From JAAFIP01 sp043747295 (GTDB lineage: Bacteria > Pseudomonadota > Gammaproteobacteria > Burkholderiales > Burkholderiaceae_C), in contig JAYTPK010000161.1 in NCBI GenBank assembly GCA_043747295.1, positions 1 to 8,275 on the forward strand: a stretch of DNA of 8,275 nt. The letters run 5' to 3'. A model generated the notes under the pieces. The model saw nothing but the letters and a program-made list of their open reading frames with translations, was not told where the DNA came from and did not search any database. This document shows, in pieces, positions 5,798-8,275 of the stretch (its first letter is position 1; the number at the start of each line of letters is the position of its first letter). Made by a program: the position numbers and the translations under genes.

Positions 5798-8275
5798 AGC
5801 GTAGTCGCTCACGGGTATGCACGAGCACATCAGGTTACGGTCGCCATATACGTTGTCTAGCCTGCCCACGGGGGGCCAGTATTTGGCGTGTTGGGTTTTG
5901 CTCAAGGTCGCTGCGCCTACTTCGCGGCTGTACGGGTGGGGCCACTCGCCTTTGATCAAACTGGCGGCGGTGTGCGGCGCGTGCTTGAGCGGGTTGTCGT
6001 CTTGCGGCCAGGTGCCGTTTTCGATCAATGTGATCTCTTTGCGGATAGCAATCATCGCGTCGATAAAACGATCTAGCTCTTCAAGATGCTCGCTCTCGGT
6101 AGGCTCTACCATCAAGGTGCCTGCTACCGGGAAGCTGAGGGTGGGCGCGTGAAAGCCGTAGTCCATCAATCGCTTGGCTACGTCTTCGGCACCTACGCCG
6201 CAGCTGTCTTTGAGCTGGCGTATATCCAAAATGCATTCGTGCGCTACATAGCCCTCGTTGCTCGCGTACAGCGTAGGGTAATGCCCAGCCAAACGTTTGC
6301 TAATGTAGTTAGCGCTGATGATAGAAATTTCAGTGGCAGACTTCAAGCCTTCAGCACCCATCATGCGGCAGTACATCCAGCTGATCGGCAGCACCGCAGC
6401 GTTGCCCAGCGGCGCTGCAGACACTGCGCCTACGCCGTTGGTTTTAATACCGCCAGTTGCGTGGCCGGGCAAGTAGGGCACCAGGTCAGCCACCACGCAC
6501 ACAGGGCCTACGCCCGGGCCACCGCCGCCGTGGGGAATGCAAAAAGTTTTGTGCAAATTCAAGTGCGACACATCGCCGCCAAATTCGCCCGGCGCGGCTA
6601 CGCCCACCAGTGCGTTCATGTTGGCACCGTCCACATACACGCGCCCGCCGTGGCTGTGCACCAGTGCGCACAGCTCTTTCACGCTGGTTTCAAACACGCC
6701 GTGGGTGCTGGGGTAGGTGATCATTACAGCGGCCAAGTTGGCGCTGTGCAGCTCGCACTTGGCTTTCAGGTCAGCCATATCTACGTTGCCCATGTCGTCA
6801 CATTGCGTGACCACTACGGTCATGCCCACCATTTGCGCGCTGGCAGGGTTGGTGCCGTGCGCGCTGGATGGGATGACGCAGATGTTGCGGTGGCCTTGGC
6901 CTTGGGCTGCGTGGTACGCCTTGATGACCAAGAGGCCTGCGTATTCGCCTTGGCTGCCCGCGTTGGGTTGCAGGCTGATGCCGGCATAGCCCGTGGCTTG
7001 GCACAGCCAGCCGCGCAGCTGCTCATCTAGCAGGGTGTAGCCTTCGCGCTGGTTGGCCGGTGAAAACGGGTGAATATTGGCAAACTCGGGCCAGGTGACA
7101 GGAATCATCTCGCTCGTGGCGTTGAGCTTCATAGTGCAAGAGCCCAGCGGAATCATGGTGCGGTCTAGCGCCAAGTCTTTGTCAGACAAGCTGCGGATAT
7201 AGCGCAGCATGGCGGTCTCAGAATGGTGGGTGTTGAAAACAGGGTGGGTCAGGAAGGCGCTGGTACGGCGCAAAGATGTAGGGATTAGCGGCTCAATGCC
7301 TTTTTCAAACTGGTCAAAATTAGGTGCGGGTTTGCCATTGGCGAAGATGCTCCAAAGCATTTCTACATCAGCACGGGTAGTTGTCTCGTCCAGCGAAATA
7401 ATGGTGTACTCATCCCATGCTTTTCGCAGGTTAGCACCTATTTTTACTGCTCGGGCAGCTATTGAATCAGTAGCGTCCTGAGTGTGTAGACACACAGTGT
7501 CAAAACCACTGCTGAGTGTGCTGAGGTTTAAACCTAGCTGCTCTAAACCTTTGGCAAAAATGGCGGTGTAGCTGGCCACACGTTGTGCGATACGTTTTAA
7601 ACCTTGCGGCCCGTGGTATACCGCGTACATGCTGGCAACTACTGCAGGCAAAACTTGTGCGGTGCAAATGTTTGAGGTGGCTTTTTCACGGCGGATATGC
7701 TGCTCGCGTGTTTGCAGTGCCAGGCGATAAGCGGGGTTGCCGTGTGCATCAATGCTCACCCCTACCAAACGCCCTGGCATGGAGCGTTTAAAAGCATCCT
7801 TGCATGCTAAAAATGCCGCATGAGGCCCGCCATTGCACAGCGGCATGCCAAATCGCTGGGTTGAGCCGATCACGATATCGGCTGAGCCTAATGCATCACC
7901 GTTGCCCCATTCACCCGGGGGTGTCAGTAATGTTAAAGCCAGCAAATCAGTAGCTACCATGTAGGCTGCGCCTTTGGCGTGGGCAGTTTTTACGTCGCTG
8001 CCTTCTTCACCTAAGCGACCACTGGTGGAGGGGTATTGTTCAAGCACGGCAAAATAATCATCGCCAGCAATCAGCGCATCCCATTCCTCTGGTGATTGCG
8101 CTGTTTTGATCTCAATACCCAGAGGTAAGGCGCGGGTTTGCATGACTTCAATCGTCTGTGGGTGTGCGTCACCTGCCACGATGCAAACATTGCCTTTGGC
8201 TTTAACGCTGCGCTTAGCCAAGGTCATCGCCTCAGCTGCAGCTGTAGCTTCGTCCAACATCGACGCATTGGCCAT
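5795..8275 (-). CDS. gcvP: Glycine dehydrogenase (decarboxylating), P-protein, N-terminally cut by window edge
   Basis: P-protein of the glycine cleavage system. It is a cytoplasmic PLP enzyme that decarboxylates glycine and transfers the aminomethyl group to the lipoyl arm of GcvH; GcvT and lipoamide dehydrogenase complete the cycle. The 826 residues seen start within the conserved region ANASMLDEATAAAEAM, so the Met at the right edge is internal and about 130 residues are missing (full proteins are ~950-970). Family blocks include QRFGMPLCNGGPHAAF (~140-155), REKATSNICTAQ (~196-207), MIPLGSCTMKLNA (~374-386), SSAHGTNPASA (~470-480) and the PLP lysine K576 in HLNLHKTFCIPHGGGGPGVG (codon at 6548-6550). 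K576 plus the missing ~130 residues fits the known E. coli K706. Both the GcvPA-like and GcvPB-like halves are present, so this is the fused form. gcvT and gcvH often lie upstream and would be beyond 8275. The stop overlaps the rhodanese start. No frameshift is seen. Confidence 0.97.
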   Translation of the reverse strand: MANASMLDEATAAAEAMTLAKRSVKAKGNVCIVAGDAHPQTIEVMQTRALPLGIEIKTAQSPEEWDALIAGDDYFAVLEQYPSTSGRLGEEGSDVKTAHAKGAAYMVATDLLALTLLTPPGEWGNGDALGSADIVIGSTQRFGMPLCNGGPHAAFLACKDAFKRSMPGRLVGVSIDAHGNPAYRLALQTREQHIRREKATSNICTAQVLPAVVASMYAVYHGPQGLKRIAQRVASYTAIFAKGLEQLGLNLSTLSSGFDTVCLHTQDATDSIAARAVKIGANLRKAWDEYTIISLDETTTRADVEMLWSIFANGKPAPNFDQFEKGIEPLIPTSLRRTSAFLTHPVFNTHHSETAMLRYIRSLSDKDLALDRTMIPLGSCTMKLNATSEMIPVTWPEFANIHPFSPANQREGYTLLDEQLRGWLCQATGYAGISLQPNAGSQGEYAGLLVIKAYHAAQGQGHRNICVIPSSAHGTNPASAQMVGMTVVVTQCDDMGNVDMADLKAKCELHSANLAAVMITYPSTHGVFETSVKELCALVHSHGGRVYVDGANMNALVGVAAPGEFGGDVSHLNLHKTFCIPHGGGGPGVGPVCVVADLVPYLPGHATGGIKTNGVGAVSAAPLGNAAVLPISWMYCRMMGAEGLKSATEISIISANYISKRLAGHYPTLYASNEGYVAHECILDIRQLKDSCGVGAEDVAKRLMDYGFHAPTLSFPVAGTLMVEPTESEHLEELDRFIDAMIAIRKEITLIENGTWPQDDNPLKHAPHTAASLIKGEWPHPYSREVGAATLSKTQHAKYWPPVGRLDNVYGDRNLMCSCIPVSDYA

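Noticed and set aside
5796..5828. GTG at 5828 as the rhodanese start
   Set aside because: It lies within gcvP and would put the charged extension MLVHTRERLRL ahead of the signal peptide. The ATG at 5795 overlapping the gcvP stop fits better.
6086..7030. Long open frame of 314 codons on the plus strand inside gcvP
   Set aside because: It is wholly antisense to strongly conserved gcvP sequence, including the PLP lysine region. Its composition is rich in Ala, His, Val and Arg, as expected from the mirror of GC-rich codons, and no family is recognisable.
8250..8275. Met at the right edge as the true gcvP start
   Set aside because: The sequence ANASMLDEATAAAEAM is an internal conserved block of P-proteins about 130 residues into the protein, so the gene continues past the window.

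Overview
This window looks like chromosomal DNA of a betaproteobacterium, probably order Burkholderiales and most likely family Comamonadaceae. The grounds are protein-level resemblance by eye (GcvP, the EamA-type exporter with an AVPDAP-type C-terminus, the small rhodanese) and the moderately high GC. No database search was possible, so the taxonomic call is an inference. All five recognised genes lie on the minus strand.

Reading in the direction of transcription (right to left): (1) 8275-5795 is the C-terminal ~826 residues of gcvP, the P-protein of the glycine cleavage system; about 130 N-terminal residues lie beyond the right edge. (2) 5795-5379 is a small exported single-domain rhodanese whose ATG overlaps the gcvP stop by one base (TGATG), so the two are probably translationally coupled. 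(3) After 27 bases comes a GNAT-family N-acetyltransferase (5351-4860). These three probably form one transcription unit. (4) A 140-base spacer carrying an imperfect AT-rich hairpin leads to a ten-helix DMT/EamA inner-membrane transporter (4719-3811). (5) A 191-base spacer leads to a large signalling protein (3619-134): a short N-terminal module, a class III nucleotide cyclase domain, a STAND/AAA-type ATPase and a long TPR-like helical region. The left edge (1-133) is non-coding and holds two hairpins.

The glycine cleavage genes are housekeeping; the transporter and acetyltransferase are ordinary accessory or metabolic genes of unknown substrate. The two most interesting points are these. First, the cyclase gene is flanked by an imperfect repeat: the sequence just downstream of it can be read as AVPDAPH in the same orientation as the real AVPDAPH end of the EamA gene, and the three differences in a 22-base match are all third-codon-position changes. 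This suggests the cyclase segment was inserted at, or recombined into, the 3' end of the transporter gene. Second, the cyclase keeps its metal and transition-state residues but appears to lack the canonical purine-selecting Lys/Asp pair. I found no CRISPR array, tRNA, rRNA, insertion sequence or convincing riboswitch, and no clear sign of a wholly new multi-gene system.
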